Origin: Allobosea sp. ASV33
GTDB lineage: Bacteria; Pseudomonadota; Alphaproteobacteria; Rhizobiales; Beijerinckiaceae
Reading direction: 5' to 3'
NCBI RefSeq assembly: GCF_016428755.1
Contig: NZ_JAELTI010000036.1
Location: forward strand, 1 to 46,261
Length of the DNA stretch: 46,261 bases
Under the pieces are notes generated by a model. That model worked only from the letters and a program-made list of their open reading frames with translations. It was not told where the DNA came from and made no database searches. The position numbers and the translations under genes are program-made. Positions within the stretch are counted from its first letter, which is position 1. Every line of letters starts with the position of its first letter. Positions 17,878 through 25,841 of the stretch are shown in pieces.

Positions 17878-18580
17878 CACGCGGCCTCCTTCTTGCGGGT
17901 GGTGCGCTGTTCGATGCGCTTCTCGTGCCGGCCCTGGATCAGGCGGTGGACATAGATGCCGGGCAGGTGGATGGCATCGGGGTCGAGCGAGCCGGTGGGA
18001 ACGATCTCCTCGACCTCGCAGACGCAGATGCGGCCGCATTTCGCTGCCGGAACATTGAAGTTGCGCGCCGTCTTGCGGAAGACGACGTTGCCGCTCTCGT
18101 CGGCCTTCCAGCCCTTGACGATCGAAAGATCGGCGACGATCCCGCGCTCCAGGATATAGGTCTGGCCGTCGAACTCCTTGCTCGCCTTGCCGTCGGCGAT
18201 CACGGTGCCGACGCCGGTCTTGGTGTAGAAGCCGGGGATGCCGGCGCCGCCAGCGCGCATGCGCTCGGCCAGCGTGCCCTGCGGGTTGAATTCGAGCTCC
18301 AGCTCCCCGGAGAGATACTGGCGCATGAACTCGGCGTTCTCGCCGACATAGGACGAGATCATCTTGCGGATCTGGCGGCTGTCGAGCAGCACGCCTAGGC
18401 CGAACCCGTCCACGCCGCAATTGTTGCTGGCGACGGTCAGGTTCTTCGTCCGGGCTTCAGGATGGCGTCGATCGGCAGTTCCGGGATGCCGCAGAGCCCG
18501 AAGCCGCCCGCCGCGATCAGCATACCGTCCTTCAGGACGCCCTCCAGCGCTTCAGACGCGCTGCCATAGATCTTCTTCAT
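17877..18580 (-). pseudogene. pcaI: 3-oxoadipate CoA-transferase, subunit A, with a single-base frameshift
   Basis: The N-terminus [20 protein letters not shown] through [20 protein letters not shown] is read from ATG 18580, then this frame ends at TGA 18439-18437. The expected continuation [20 protein letters not shown] and everything after it ([20 protein letters not shown], ...) is intact in the next frame down to 17877. The junction is near 18450 and one missing base (probably a G in a CCCGG run) accounts for it: the span is 704 nt, or 3n+2. It is either a real inactivating mutation or a sequencing/assembly error; the rest of the gene is undamaged. The ribosome site and spacing to the gene upstream are normal. 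Confidence 0.85.
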
Positions 18581-18591
18581 GATCCTCCCCT

Positions 18592-19428
18592 TCAGGCATT
18601 CAGCGGAATGCCGAGAATCTCGCGAGCCTGCTGCCAGGTCGCGACCGGCCGGCCGTATTGCCGGCAAAGCTCGGCCGCTCGCGCGACGAGGGCCGCATTC
18701 GAGGGGGCGAGCCGCTCGCGATCCAGGCGCACATTGTCCTCCAGGCCGGTGCGGGCATGGCCGCCTGCGGCGATCGCCCATTCGTTCAGCACGATCTGGT
18801 TCGAGCCGATGCCTGCGGCGCACCAGGGCACGTTCTCGCCGAAAAGCCGTTTCACGGTGCGGATGTAGTAGTCGAACACGTCGCGATCGACCGGCATCGC
18901 GTTCTTCACGCCCATGACGAACTGGACATAGGGGCGATCGACGATCTGGCCGCGCTTCCACATCTCGTGCGCCTTGAGGATATGCGAGAGGTCGAAGGCT
19001 TCGATCTCCGGCTTGACGCGATGGGCGGCCATCTCGGCGGCGAGCCAGTCGACCAGATCGGGCGCATTCTCATAGACGCGGTTGGGGAAGTTGTTGGAGC
19101 CGACGGCGAGCGAGGCCATGTCCGGCCGCAGGGACAGCATGGCGCCGCGGGCTTGGCCGGCGCCGGAGCGGCCGCCGGTCGAGAGCTGGACGATCAGGCC
19201 GGGGCAGTGCTTCTCCAGCCCCTCTTTCAGGCGGCCGTAACGCTCGGGATCCGAGGTCGGCTTGCCTTCGTCGTCGCGCACATGGCAGTGCGCGATCGTG
19301 GCGCCGGCCTCGAAGGCTTCCTGCGTACTCTCGATCTGTTCGGAGATGGTGATTGGAACGGCCGGGTTGTTGGCCTTGGTGGGCAGCGAGCCGGTGATGG
19401 CGACGCAGATGATGCAGGGTTGCGACAT
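18592..19428 (-). CDS. Beta-keto acid cleavage enzyme (BKACE, DUF849 family)
   Basis: 278 aa. BKACEs condense acetyl-CoA with a beta-keto acid and split it into acetoacetate and a shortened acyl-CoA (Kce of lysine fermentation is the prototype). Metal ligands are visible: His47 and His49 in AHCHVRD, and Glu230 in RTGLED at the same number as in Kce. It lies 3 bp after pcaG and 11 bp before pcaI, in the slot that often holds pcaB in rhizobial pcaDCHGB operons. With 3-oxoadipate as substrate the products would be succinyl-CoA and acetoacetate, bypassing PcaIJ and PcaF. That substrate is inferred from context only. Confidence 0.88.
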   Translation of the reverse strand: MSQPCIICVAITGSLPTKANNPAVPITISEQIESTQEAFEAGATIAHCHVRDDEGKPTSDPERYGRLKEGLEKHCPGLIVQLSTGGRSGAGQARGAMLSLRPDMASLAVGSNNFPNRVYENAPDLVDWLAAEMAAHRVKPEIEAFDLSHILKAHEMWKRGQIVDRPYVQFVMGVKNAMPVDRDVFDYYIRTVKRLFGENVPWCAAGIGSNQIVLNEWAIAAGGHARTGLEDNVRLDRERLAPSNAALVARAAELCRQYGRPVATWQQAREILGIPLNA

Positions 19429-19431
19429 GGC

Positions 19432-20043
19432 TCAGATATCCAGGAACACGGTTTCGTCGTCGCCCTGAAGGCGAATATCGAAGCGATAGAGGCCGGGGCC
19501 GGTGCGGCGGGCGATCAGGGTCCGACGGCGCTCGACCTGTTCGATCAGGTTCAGGACGGGATCGGCGCCATTGTCCTCATCCTCGAAATACATCCGGGTG
19601 TTGAGCCCGATATTGATGCCGCGCGACACGAGCCAGAGGTTGATATGCGGCGCCATCATGCGCTTGTTGCGCCCCGGAACGGGCCCGGGTTTGATCGTCT
19701 CGAAGCTCCAGAGCCCGGTCTCGAAATCGGTGATGATCCGGCCCCAGCCGCGGAAACCGGGCGGCACCTCGGCATGGCCGGGGTCTTCCGGGTGCGGATA
19801 GACGCCGTTGGCGTCGGCGTGCCAGGCTTCGAGCAGCACGTCCTTCACCGGCGCCCCGGTGCCGTCATGGACCAGGCCCTCGACGCGGATGCGCTCGCCC
19901 GGCACTTCCGGGGTGGCGATCTGCCAGCCGAGCTCCTGGCGGTAGATGTCGAAGCCGGCGGCTCCCGGCGCCAGCCCGATATGTACATAGGGGCCGGCGG
20001 TCTGGGAGGCGGTTTCCTTCAGATAAGGCAGGGGCTGGACCAT
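19432..20043 (-). CDS. pcaG: Protocatechuate 3,4-dioxygenase, alpha subunit
   Basis: 203 aa, intradiol-dioxygenase fold. The alpha subunit completes the active site of the alpha-beta pair but lacks the iron ligand set. Recognisable family segments are ETASQTAGPYVHIGLAPGAA at the N-terminus, VLLEAWHADANGVYPHPEDP, and INLWLVSRGINIGLNTRMYF near 145-165. The complex opens protocatechuate to 3-carboxy-cis,cis-muconate. It starts 2 bp after the pcaH stop in the operon pcaDCHG-BKACE-pcaIJ. Confidence 0.95.
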   Translation of the reverse strand: MVQPLPYLKETASQTAGPYVHIGLAPGAAGFDIYRQELGWQIATPEVPGERIRVEGLVHDGTGAPVKDVLLEAWHADANGVYPHPEDPGHAEVPPGFRGWGRIITDFETGLWSFETIKPGPVPGRNKRMMAPHINLWLVSRGINIGLNTRMYFEDEDNGADPVLNLIEQVERRRTLIARRTGPGLYRFDIRLQGDDETVFLDI

Positions 20044-20045
20044 GG

Positions 20046-20768
20046 TCAGTTCCCCTCCAGGCGGTTCTCGAACAGGGTCGAGCGGCGGCCGCGCAGCACG
20101 ATGTCGAACTTATAGGCGAGGCAATCTAGCGGCACGGCCGCGTTCAGATCGAGCGGCGCGACGAGCTGGTCGATGGCGCGCTGGTCCGGAATGGTCGCCA
20201 CGATCGGGCATTTCGCGATCAGCGGGTCGCCCTCGAAATACATCTGGGTGATCAGGCGCTGCGCGAAGGCCGTTCCGAAGACCGAGACGTGGATATGGGC
20301 CGGGCGCCAGTTGTTGACCCAGTTGCGCCAGGGATAGGCGCCGGGCTTGATCGTGCGGAAGAAGTAGTAGCCGCTCTCATCCGTGAGCGTGCGGCCGCAG
20401 CCGCCGAAATTCGGGTCGATCGGCGCGAGATAGGCGTCCTTCTTGTGGCGGTAGCGCCCACCGGCATTGGCCTGCCAGATCTCGACCAGCGTGTTGGGCA
20501 CGCCGCGGCCGTTCTCGTCGAGGACGCGGCCGTGGACGATGATGCGCTCGCCCACCGGGTCGCCGGTCTTGGCGTAGTTCTTGATCAGGTCGTTGTCGAT
20601 CGGGTCGATGTCGCTATGGCCGAAGGTCGGGCCGGTGATCTCCGACAGCGAGCCCTGAAGCGAGAGCATGGCCAGGCGGGGGCTGCGCGCGACGGAGGTC
20701 TTGTAGTTCGGTGTCAGCGCGGGCGGCTGCCACATCCGGTCACGCTGATGGAGCTCGGCTGGTTTCAC
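20046..20768 (-). CDS. pcaH: Protocatechuate 3,4-dioxygenase, beta subunit
   Basis: 240 aa, the iron-bearing subunit. The four Fe(III) ligands are present with the spacing of the Pseudomonas enzyme: Tyr106 (GRYRHK), Tyr145 (GAYPW), His158 and His160 (RPAHIHVS). The N-terminal DUF-type extension and the intradiol signature ([15 protein letters not shown]) are complete, so it should be active. Its ATG overlaps the pcaC stop by 4 nt (20765-20768). Confidence 0.96.
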   Translation of the reverse strand: MKPAELHQRDRMWQPPALTPNYKTSVARSPRLAMLSLQGSLSEITGPTFGHSDIDPIDNDLIKNYAKTGDPVGERIIVHGRVLDENGRGVPNTLVEIWQANAGGRYRHKKDAYLAPIDPNFGGCGRTLTDESGYYFFRTIKPGAYPWRNWVNNWRPAHIHVSVFGTAFAQRLITQMYFEGDPLIAKCPIVATIPDQRAIDQLVAPLDLNAAVPLDCLAYKFDIVLRGRRSTLFENRLEGN

Positions 20769-21151
20769 GGTCTCTCCTCCCCGGGCATGGCGGCGAAGAT
20801 GTCCTTCGCGATCTTGATGGCGTGATTGGCACGCGGGACGCCGGCATAGATTGCGACGTGAAGGAGGGCTTCCATGACGTCGTCCTCGCTCGCGCCGGTG
20901 TTGCGGGTGGCGCGCAGATGCAAGGCGAGCTCCTCGTAATTGCCGAGCCCGGCCAGCAGAGCGATCGTCATCAGCGAGCGCTCGCGCAGCGGAAGCGTGT
21001 TCCGCGCCCAGACATGGCCCCAGGCAGCGTCCGTGATCAGGGCCTGGAACGGAGCATCGAATTCGGACTTGTTGGTTTCCGCGCGGTTCACATGCGCTTC
21101 GCCCAGAACGCGGCGGCGGATGGACATGCCCTTCTTGGCAAGCTCAGTCAT
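20765..21151 (-). CDS. pcaC: 4-carboxymuconolactone decarboxylase
   Basis: 128 aa from ATG 21151 (130 aa if the ATG at 21157 is used; GAGGG upstream has better spacing to the second). It is a member of the CMD/AhpD-like family, with the typical [21 protein letters not shown]-terminus, the [13 protein letters not shown] strand and the C-terminal [14 protein letters not shown]. It converts 4-carboxymuconolactone to 3-oxoadipate enol-lactone. It overlaps the 3' end of pcaD and the 5' end of pcaH, so the three are translationally coupled. Confidence 0.94.
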   Translation of the reverse strand: MTELAKKGMSIRRRVLGEAHVNRAETNKSEFDAPFQALITDAAWGHVWARNTLPLRERSLMTIALLAGLGNYEELALHLRATRNTGASEDDVMEALLHVAIYAGVPRANHAIKIAKDIFAAMPGEERP

Positions 21152-21929
21152 GGGCATGGGCCCTCAGGAACGGGGACAGGATGGCGGCATAGGCCGCCGG
21201 CTTCTCGACGCAGGGCAGATGGCCCGCGCCAGGAACGACGTGAAAGGCGGCGCCGGGGATCAGATCGGCCGTGGCCTTCACCAGTTCGGGCGGGGAGGCG
21301 CCATCGGCATCCCCGGCAATCGCCAGAACGGGCAGGCGCAGCGCGGCGGTCGCGGCGGTCTGATCGGCTTGCGACAGCGTCTTGCAGGCGGCGATATAGC
21401 CCTCCGCAGGGGTGCGGGTCAGCATGTTGCGCCAGAGTGCGAGGTCGGGCGTGGCGCGGAAGGCGGAAGCGAACCAGCGCTCCATGATGCCGTCTGCGAT
21501 GGAGGCCAGCCCTTGCCCGGCGACCGCGTCGATGCGGGTTTGCCAGCTTTGCGCCGTGCCAAGCCTGGCGGCGGTATTCGAGAGCACGAGGCCGTGCACC
21601 AGATCGGGCCGAAGGCTGGCCACGGTCTGGGCGATCAGCCCGCCGATGGACAGCCCGACGAAGACGACGGGCTTGGCCGCGACGGCCTCGATGAGCGCGA
21701 TCGCGTCGGCGGCGTGTTCCGCAAGGGTGGTGCCGCCGCCGAGCGTCGAGAGGCCATGGCCCTGCTTGTCGTAGCGGATATAGCGCAAATCCTTCGGCAG
21801 GAGCGGCAGCAGGGCGTCCCAGAGCCGCAGATCGGTGCCGAGGGAATTGGCGAAGATCACCGCCGGGGCGTCCGTAGGACCGTCCGTGCGGTAGTGGAGG
21901 CCTCCGTAGGGGCGGGTCAGGACTTGCAC
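21144..21929 (-). CDS. pcaD: 3-oxoadipate enol-lactonase
   Basis: An alpha/beta-hydrolase of 261 aa that hydrolyses the enol-lactone to 3-oxoadipate. Nucleophile Ser94 is in the GLSIGG elbow; the Asp is in AIAGDADGAS and the His in GAGHLPC near the C-terminus. I chose GTG 21929 because AGGAGG lies 8 nt upstream; the frame is open to 21983 but has no better start. It is first in the leftward pca operon, divergent from pcaQ, with a PcaQ-type palindrome 68 nt upstream. Confidence 0.94.
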   Translation of the reverse strand: MQVLTRPYGGLHYRTDGPTDAPAVIFANSLGTDLRLWDALLPLLPKDLRYIRYDKQGHGLSTLGGGTTLAEHAADAIALIEAVAAKPVVFVGLSIGGLIAQTVASLRPDLVHGLVLSNTAARLGTAQSWQTRIDAVAGQGLASIADGIMERWFASAFRATPDLALWRNMLTRTPAEGYIAACKTLSQADQTAATAALRLPVLAIAGDADGASPPELVKATADLIPGAAFHVVPGAGHLPCVEKPAAYAAILSPFLRAHAHD

Positions 21930-21932
21930 GAT

Positions 21933-22015
21933 CTCTCCTCCTGCCCATAACCTAACAGCACGAAAGCGGAGCGGATAATGCAAAAATCGCTTGAAATCAT
22001 AATCATATGATTATG
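21933..22015 (-). promoter_or_regulatory. pcaD promoter/leader with PcaQ-type operator
   Basis: The 18-bp perfect palindrome CATAATCATATGATTATG (21998-22015) fits the rhizobial PcaQ box as I recall it (ATAACC-N4-GGTTAA), with T for the fifth base: ATAATC-N4-GATTAT. Toward pcaD follow TTGCATTAT (21983-21975), TAGGTTAT (21954-21947) and AGGAGG (21942-21937). These blocks recur at identical spacing upstream of the MFS gene. The palindrome covers the pcaQ start codon, so binding could also repress pcaQ. Confidence 0.7.
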
Positions 22016-22915
22016 CATCCCGCTATCAAGCTGCGGCATATCCGGGCTTTTCTGGATATCGCGGTCGAGGGCAGCCTGTCGGCCGTCGCGCGGCGCCAGG
22101 GCATCACGCAGCCGGCGCTGAGCCGCACGCTCGCGGAGCTCGAGGAACTGCTGGCGGTGCCGCTGTTCCGGCGCGAGAAGCGGCGCCTCGTCCTGAGCGA
22201 GCAGGGGGCGCTGTTTCGCCGCCATGCCAGCGTCGGCCTGCAGGCCTTCGAGGCCGGCGCGGCTGCGCTTCATCCGGGCGCTGCCGGGAGCAGGATTCGC
22301 GTCGGGGTTCTGCCGACGGCCGCGACGCGGCTTTTCCCGCGCGTGGCGCTACGCTTTCGTGAGATCGCCCCGGAGACGGTCCTGACGATCGAGACCGGGC
22401 CGCATTCCTATCTGGTCGACTTGCTGCGCGAGGGCGCGATCGACCTCATGATTGGACGCATGCCCGTTGCCAGCGAGATGGCCGGCCTGGTCTTCGCGCA
22501 TCTCTATGAGGAGGAGGTCGCGCTGGTTGCTCGCCACGACCACCCGCTGCGTGCCGAGCCGGCGGCGCGGCTTCTGCCGCAGGTGCCGATCATTGTCCCA
22601 CCGGACACTGCGATCATCCGCCGCGTGGTCGACGATTATCTGGTGACCTTCAACCTCGCAGGGCTGAGCCCAGCCTTCGAGACGGTCGCCCTCCCTGTCG
22701 GCCGCGCGATCCTGCTGCGCTCGGACGCCGTTTGGTTCATCTCGCGCGGCGTCGTGGCAGACGAGATCGATCGCGGTGAGCTGTGCGAGATCGCGACGGG
22801 CGCGCGCTTCCTGTCCGGCGCGGTCGGGCTGACCCGACGCCAGGGAGGACCGGCCGTCCCCGGCCTGGACCTGCTGGAGCGGTTGACCAAGGAAACCGCC
22901 GACCGGGACGTCTAG
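22007..22915 (+). CDS. pcaQ: LysR-family activator of the protocatechuate genes
   Basis: 302 aa. The winged helix is at about 8-65 (LRHIRAFLDIAVEGSLSAVA, then GITQPALSRTLAELEELL), followed by an effector domain. The N-terminus and the divergent position next to pcaDCHG are those of PcaQ, which in Agrobacterium and Sinorhizobium activates pcaD-operon transcription with 3-carboxymuconate-type inducers. The start is ATG 22007 or 22013; neither has a clear ribosome site and both sit inside the 18-bp palindrome. A perfect 8-bp hairpin follows 25 nt after the stop. Confidence 0.92.
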   Translation: MIMHPAIKLRHIRAFLDIAVEGSLSAVARRQGITQPALSRTLAELEELLAVPLFRREKRRLVLSEQGALFRRHASVGLQAFEAGAAALHPGAAGSRIRVGVLPTAATRLFPRVALRFREIAPETVLTIETGPHSYLVDLLREGAIDLMIGRMPVASEMAGLVFAHLYEEEVALVARHDHPLRAEPAARLLPQVPIIVPPDTAIIRRVVDDYLVTFNLAGLSPAFETVALPVGRAILLRSDAVWFISRGVVADEIDRGELCEIATGARFLSGAVGLTRRQGGPAVPGLDLLERLTKETADRDV

Positions 22916-22940
22916 CGCGTTGCGCGGAACGAGGCCGTCA

Positions 22941-22960
22941 TTCCGGGCGCGAGCCCGGAA
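22941..22960 (+). terminator. Hairpin downstream of pcaQ
   Basis: TTCCGGGC-GCGA-GCCCGGAA is an 8-bp perfect stem with a GNRA-type loop. No U-tract follows. It may end pcaQ transcription, or be part of a dispersed intergenic repeat of the kind common in Rhizobiales (the flanking CCGTCATTCCGGG is typical). A second stem (GCAGGCC / GGCCTGC) lies at about 22979-22998. Confidence 0.4.
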
Positions 22961-23222
22961 CTGATCCGCGTCGCCGGGCAGGCCCTAGGAGGCCTGCATG
23001 TCCCAAGGAAAGGGCAGCGGCTGGGCGTCCGGTTTCTTCGCTGACGCAAGGCCACGGAACGACAAGTGTCGTTCGACCAGAGACCACCCGACAATTTCCC
23101 GCACGTTCCGGGCAGCTGCTATTCGCAGCGTGGCGCATGCCATCCGATCGCTCCGGAGGCGGCGCGCGAAGCTCCGACACGGTGCGGGCTGTCCTCCCGA
23201 TTGGCGAGCACGTCCCGAAATC

Positions 23223-23305
23223 CATAATCTCTGGATTATGATCTTCGGCATGCTTTGCATTATTCAGCGCAGTTCAGCGCTGGTAGGTTATAGGAAGGAG
23301 GAAAG
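23223..23305 (+). promoter_or_regulatory. Second PcaQ-type operator/leader, an ungapped copy of the pcaD one
   Basis: CATAATC-TCTG-GATTATG (23223-23240) has the same 7-bp arms and 4-bp spacer as the pcaD/pcaQ palindrome. Then, at exactly the same distances, come TTGCATTAT (23255-23263), TAGGTTAT (23284-23291) and GGAGGA (23297-23302). By hand about 57 of 83 positions match without a gap. Where pcaD has its GTG this copy has no start codon. The next gene begins 289 nt further on. The remainder of the 22916-23594 interval has no supported gene. Confidence 0.7.
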
Positions 23306-23594
23306 AGCAAATAAGGTCGAACCGACCCTGCGGACACATCCGCTGCCTTACGTAGGCCTGGCGCAACCGCTGGTGGGGTTCCGCTTCGCGCCATGTCCCA
23401 GCGTCACACTCGATACAGTCCCGCCGATGGCGTTCCGCTCCCCCGGGTTCCGGCCGAGGGGCGCCAAATGGAGCGGCCAAGCAATCGCATCCCGATTTTG
23501 CGCGATCGGCGGCGCCGACCGTATTTGCCTTGCGAAAATCGTTCCCGGTTCGGGACCAAAAGTCAGAAGATAAACTTCTACTAGGGAGATCATC

Positions 23595-24989
23595 ATGACG
23601 ATGGCAATAGAAGCCGAAGCGAGACACAATCAACAATCAAAGAAGGCGGCTGCCAGTGGCTGGATCGGATCAGCGCTGGAGTATTATGATTTCTTCATCT
23701 ATGCGACGGCTGCATCGCTGATCTTTCCGCAAATCTTCTTTCCGTCCAGCAATCCGACCGTTGCGATCGTCGCTTCGCTGGCGACCTATGGAGTGGGGTA
23801 TGTCGCGCGCCCTGTCGGCGCCTTCGTACTGGGTCACTGGGGCGACACGCATGGGCGCAAGAACGTGCTCATCCTGTGCATGTTCCTGATGGGGTTCTCG
23901 ACCATCGCCGTCGGCCTGCTGCCGACCTATGAGCAGGTCGGCATCCTGGCGCCGATCCTGCTCGTCGTCATGCGCCTGATCCAGGGCTTCGCCGTCGCGG
24001 GAGAGATCTCGGGGGCAAGTTCGATGATCCTGGAGCACGCTCCCTTCGGCCGCCGCGGCTTCTTCGCCAGCTTTACGCTGCAGGGGGTGCAGGCGGGTCA
24101 GATCCTGGCTGCCGCCGTCTTCCTGCCGCTGGCCCATTTCATGCCCGAAGCCGCCTTCAACAGCTGGGGCTGGCGCATTCCGTTCCTGCTGAGCTTCGTC
24201 GTGATCATCGCCGGCTGGATCATCCGCCGCGAGGTCGACGAGACCCCGGCCTTCCAGCAAGAGGGCAGCCAGAACGCCACGCCCCGCTCGCCGATCGTCG
24301 AGGCGATCCAGACCACCTGGCCCGACATGATCCGCGTCATCCTGATGGCGCTGATGAACGTGATCCCGGTCGTCGCCACCATCTTCGGCGCCGCCTATGC
24401 GGTGCAGGCCGCCTATGGCATCGGCTTCCATAAGGATGTCTATCTGTGGATCCCGGTGCTGGGCAACGTCGTCGCCTGCATCGTCATCCCCTATGTCGGC
24501 AATCTCTCCGACAGGATCGGCCGCCGTCTGCCGATGATCGTCGGTGCCCTCGGCTCGGGCCTGCTCGCCTTCGGCTATCTCTATGCGATCTCGATCCACA
24601 GCGTGCCGCTGGCCATCGTGATGTCGCTGCTGATGTGGGGCGTCGTCTACCAGGGCTACAATGCGGTATTCCCCAGCTTCTATCCGGAGCTGTTCCCGAC
24701 CCGCACCCGCGTCTCGTCGATGGCGATCTCGCAGAATATCGGCACCGCGGTCACCGCGCTGTTGCCGGCCCTGTTCGCCACGGTCGCCCCTCCCGGCTCG
24801 CAGAACGTGCCGCTGATCGTGGGAACCATCGCCTTCGCGATCTGCGCCGTCGCCGCTGCCGCCGCCTGGTCTGCGCGTGAGACCTACCGCGTCCAGATGA
24901 GCGATCTCGGCAACCCCGAGGCGGTTCCGGTCGATCGCGCCAGCTACGAGCGGCTGCGCGAGGGGAGCATCACCGGCTCGCGCGGCTGA
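23595..24989 (+). CDS. MFS transporter, metabolite:H+ symporter (MHS) type
   Basis: An inner-membrane symporter of 464 aa with twelve hydrophobic segments. The MHS signature is clear: SALEYYDFFIYATAASLIF at 27-45, the 2-3 loop GHWGDTHGRKN at 80-90, and RLIQGFAVAGEISGASSMIL near 132-150. Relatives carry shikimate, 2-oxoglutarate, protocatechuate and other organic acids with protons. AGGGAG lies 6 nt before the ATG. It stands downstream of pcaQ with a PcaQ-type operator 354 nt upstream, so uptake of protocatechuate or a precursor acid is likely. Confidence 0.9.
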   Translation: MTMAIEAEARHNQQSKKAAASGWIGSALEYYDFFIYATAASLIFPQIFFPSSNPTVAIVASLATYGVGYVARPVGAFVLGHWGDTHGRKNVLILCMFLMGFSTIAVGLLPTYEQVGILAPILLVVMRLIQGFAVAGEISGASSMILEHAPFGRRGFFASFTLQGVQAGQILAAAVFLPLAHFMPEAAFNSWGWRIPFLLSFVVIIAGWIIRREVDETPAFQQEGSQNATPRSPIVEAIQTTWPDMIRVILMALMNVIPVVATIFGAAYAVQAAYGIGFHKDVYLWIPVLGNVVACIVIPYVGNLSDRIGRRLPMIVGALGSGLLAFGYLYAISIHSVPLAIVMSLLMWGVVYQGYNAVFPSFYPELFPTRTRVSSMAISQNIGTAVTALLPALFATVAPPGSQNVPLIVGTIAFAICAVAAAAAWSARETYRVQMSDLGNPEAVPVDRASYERLREGSITGSRG

Positions 24990-25049
24990 TGAAAGCATCG
25001 GGCTCCCAAACCGGACGCAAGGTGCCGGTCCAGCCCCTCCAACATTCGC

Positions 25050-25112
25050 ATCGGGCCGTTCCGGCCCGATATCCCGAACCGGACCGGTCAGGCCGAAACG
25101 GCCTGACCGGTC
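25050..25112. terminator. Two tandem hairpins between convergent operons
   Basis: The first is ATCGGGCC-GTTCC-GGCCCGAT (25050-25070), an 8-bp stem. The second is a 14-bp perfect stem, GACCGGTCAGGCCG-AAA and its complement (25082-25112). They lie between the ends of the MFS gene (24989) and the leftward 11-kb operon (25134) and could stop transcription from both sides. Confidence 0.75.
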
Positions 25113-25133
25113 GTTCCGTTTCCTGCTCGCGGC

Positions 25134-25841
25134 CTAGTAGGTGGCGCGGCCGCCGGAGAGGTCGAAGCAGGCGCCGGTCGAAAACGAGCATTCGTCGGAT
25201 GCCAGCCAGGCGATCATCGCCGCGACCTCCTCCGGCTGTCCGGGGCGCCCCAGCGGGATCTTGGCAACGACTGCCGCATAGGCCTCCGGCGTCATCTGCT
25301 GGTTCATCGGCGTGGCGATGACCGCCGGCGCCACGCAGTTCACGCGGATTTCCGTATCCGCGAGTTCCTTCCCGAGCGACTTGGTCAGGGCGATGACAGC
25401 GCCTTTCGCGGCTGAATAAGCCGTCATCGTCGCATTGCCCTCCTTGCCGGCGATGGAGGCGAGATTGACGATGCGGCCGCTATTCTGTGCCCGCATGGTC
25501 GGCACGACGGCCCGGCAGCACAGAAAGGTGCTGGTCAGGCTGATGTCGACGGTGCGCTGCCAATCGGCGAAGGAATAGTCCTCGATCAGCCGGTTCGGGC
25601 CGGTGATGCCGGCGCAATTGACGAGGATGTCGACGCGGCCATGCCTGGCGAGCAGGCGCTGCGTCGCCCGCGTGACGGCGCCCTCGTCGGTCACGTCGAC
25701 GCGATCGTCCGCCTCCTGCGCCAGATCCCAGGTCACGACGGTCGCCCCCGATGCCGAAAACCGCTCCGCCACGGCGCGGCCGATGCCGCCGCAACCGCCG
25801 CTCAGCAGGGCTATACGCCCCTGCAGGTCGATCGCATTCAC
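25134..25841 (-). CDS. SDR-family NAD(P)-dependent oxidoreductase
   Basis: A short-chain dehydrogenase of 235 aa from GTG 25841, which overlaps the preceding stop in GTGA. Cofactor motif SGGCGGIG is at 14-21, NCAG at 75-78, catalytic Ser129, Tyr142 and Lys146 (YSAAK). The longer open frame up to 25940 lies inside the upstream gene and is rejected. It is the last gene of the leftward operon, next to a strong hairpin pair. It probably oxidises a ring hydroxyl or reduces a ketone of the imported compound. Confidence 0.9.
   Translation of the reverse strand: MNAIDLQGRIALLSGGCGGIGRAVAERFSASGATVVTWDLAQEADDRVDVTDEGAVTRATQRLLARHGRVDILVNCAGITGPNRLIEDYSFADWQRTVDISLTSTFLCCRAVVPTMRAQNSGRIVNLASIAGKEGNATMTAYSAAKGAVIALTKSLGKELADTEIRVNCVAPAVIATPMNQQMTPEAYAAVVAKIPLGRPGQPEEVAAMIAWLASDECSFSTGACFDLSGGRATY

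Noticed and set aside
22916..23220. A possible small RNA or repeat element
   Set aside because: There are hairpins resembling dispersed Rhizobiales intergenic repeats, but no conserved RNA fold or promoter I can name.
22998..23573. A 191-codon frame after a perfect AGGAGG
   Set aside because: The product is Arg-rich without a domain and runs straight through the PcaQ-type operator and promoter copy. The AGGAGG is part of a short hairpin.
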